From positions 1 to 6,024 of the forward strand of contig JAGBZZ010000041.1 in NCBI GenBank assembly GCA_017652965.1: a stretch of 6,024 bases of DNA, in the 5' to 3' direction. The DNA comes from Clostridia bacterium (GTDB lineage: Bacteria > Bacillota_A > Clostridia > Oscillospirales > CAG-272). Made by a program: the position numbers and the translations under genes. Every line of letters begins with the position of its first letter. Positions within the stretch are counted from its first letter, which is position 1. The notes beneath the pieces are model-generated. The model had not been told where the DNA came from, made no database searches, and worked only from the letters and a program-made list of their open reading frames with translations. Of this stretch, positions 5,961 to 6,024 are shown piece by piece.

Positions 5961-6024
5961 ATGGCTATTTACCCGATTTTCCCGGGTGGGAAGAGAAGAG
6001 CCTTTACCGTCAGCTATGACGATG
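5961..6024 (+). CDS. Probable polysaccharide deacetylase, 5' fragment (runs off the window)
   Basis: Only the first 21 codons are present. The sequence reads MAIYPIFPGGKRRAFTVSYDD; GGK.RAFTVSYDD matches the start of many NodB-homology (CE4-like) polysaccharide deacetylases, in which the first motif T(F/S)(D/Y)DG supplies the catalytic base Asp (here D20) and a metal ligand Asp (D21). AAAAGGAG at 5945-5952 lies 8 nt before the ATG. No signal peptide precedes the motif, unlike secreted peptidoglycan deacetylases, so a cytoplasmic enzyme acting on acetylated oligosaccharides is likely. It lies 109 nt after the isomerase stop on the same strand with no terminator between, so the two are probably co-transcribed. 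The rest of the protein must be seen to confirm. Confidence 0.65.
   Translation, partial: MAIYPIFPGGKRRAFTVSYDD

Overview
The window is about 6 kb of GC-rich bacterial DNA (high fifties percent GC by eye). Strong AGGAG-type ribosome binding sites, textbook sigma-A/sigma-70 -35/-10 boxes, and the mix of an AraC regulator with soluble glycosidases suggest a carbohydrate-degrading Bacillota/Clostridia-type, gut-like anaerobe. This host assignment is inference; no rRNA, tRNA or marker gene is present to confirm it.

Layout, left to right. (1) 20-1681, plus strand: a GH2 beta-glucuronidase-like enzyme with both catalytic glutamates and the C-terminal N-x-K motif that recognises the glucuronate carboxylate. 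(2) 1671-1782: a short convergent gap. Its minus strand still encodes a recognisable scrap of another glycosidase-like protein (core YDEAMYPSGSAHG, 1695-1733), which looks like the residue of a deletion or rearrangement; a weak terminator lies at the right end. (3) 1783-2565, minus strand: an AraC-family regulator with an N-terminal cupin and a C-terminal double helix-turn-helix. (4) 2566-2866: a divergent control region with a very good araC promoter, a -10-only promoter for the rightward gene, and two exact 14-bp copies of TTAAAAAATGCAAA 188 bp apart. (5) 2867-4771, plus strand: a clan GH-A (GH5-like) glycosidase with a GH42-like C-terminal part. (6) 4805-4847: a strong intrinsic terminator. 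(7) 4928-5851, plus strand: a sugar phosphate isomerase/epimerase-like TIM barrel. (8) 5878-5937: a 19-codon ORF with a good ribosome binding site. (9) From 5961 off the right edge: the start of a probable polysaccharide deacetylase.

Taken together this is part of a glycan-utilisation locus. Neither glycosidase has a signal peptide, so they probably act in the cytoplasm on imported glucuronide- or glycoside-type oligosaccharides. The AraC protein probably senses a sugar and activates the rightward glycosidase promoter, which has no good -35 box. The isomerase/epimerase-like protein and the deacetylase form a separate downstream transcription unit and may process released sugars or acetylated substrates. 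No transporter or uronate catabolic gene is visible.

I see no clearly novel system. The points most worth checking are the araO2/araI-like arrangement of the two 14-bp repeats, the glycosidase remnant beside araC, and the barrel-plus-GH42-like architecture of the 634-residue enzyme.
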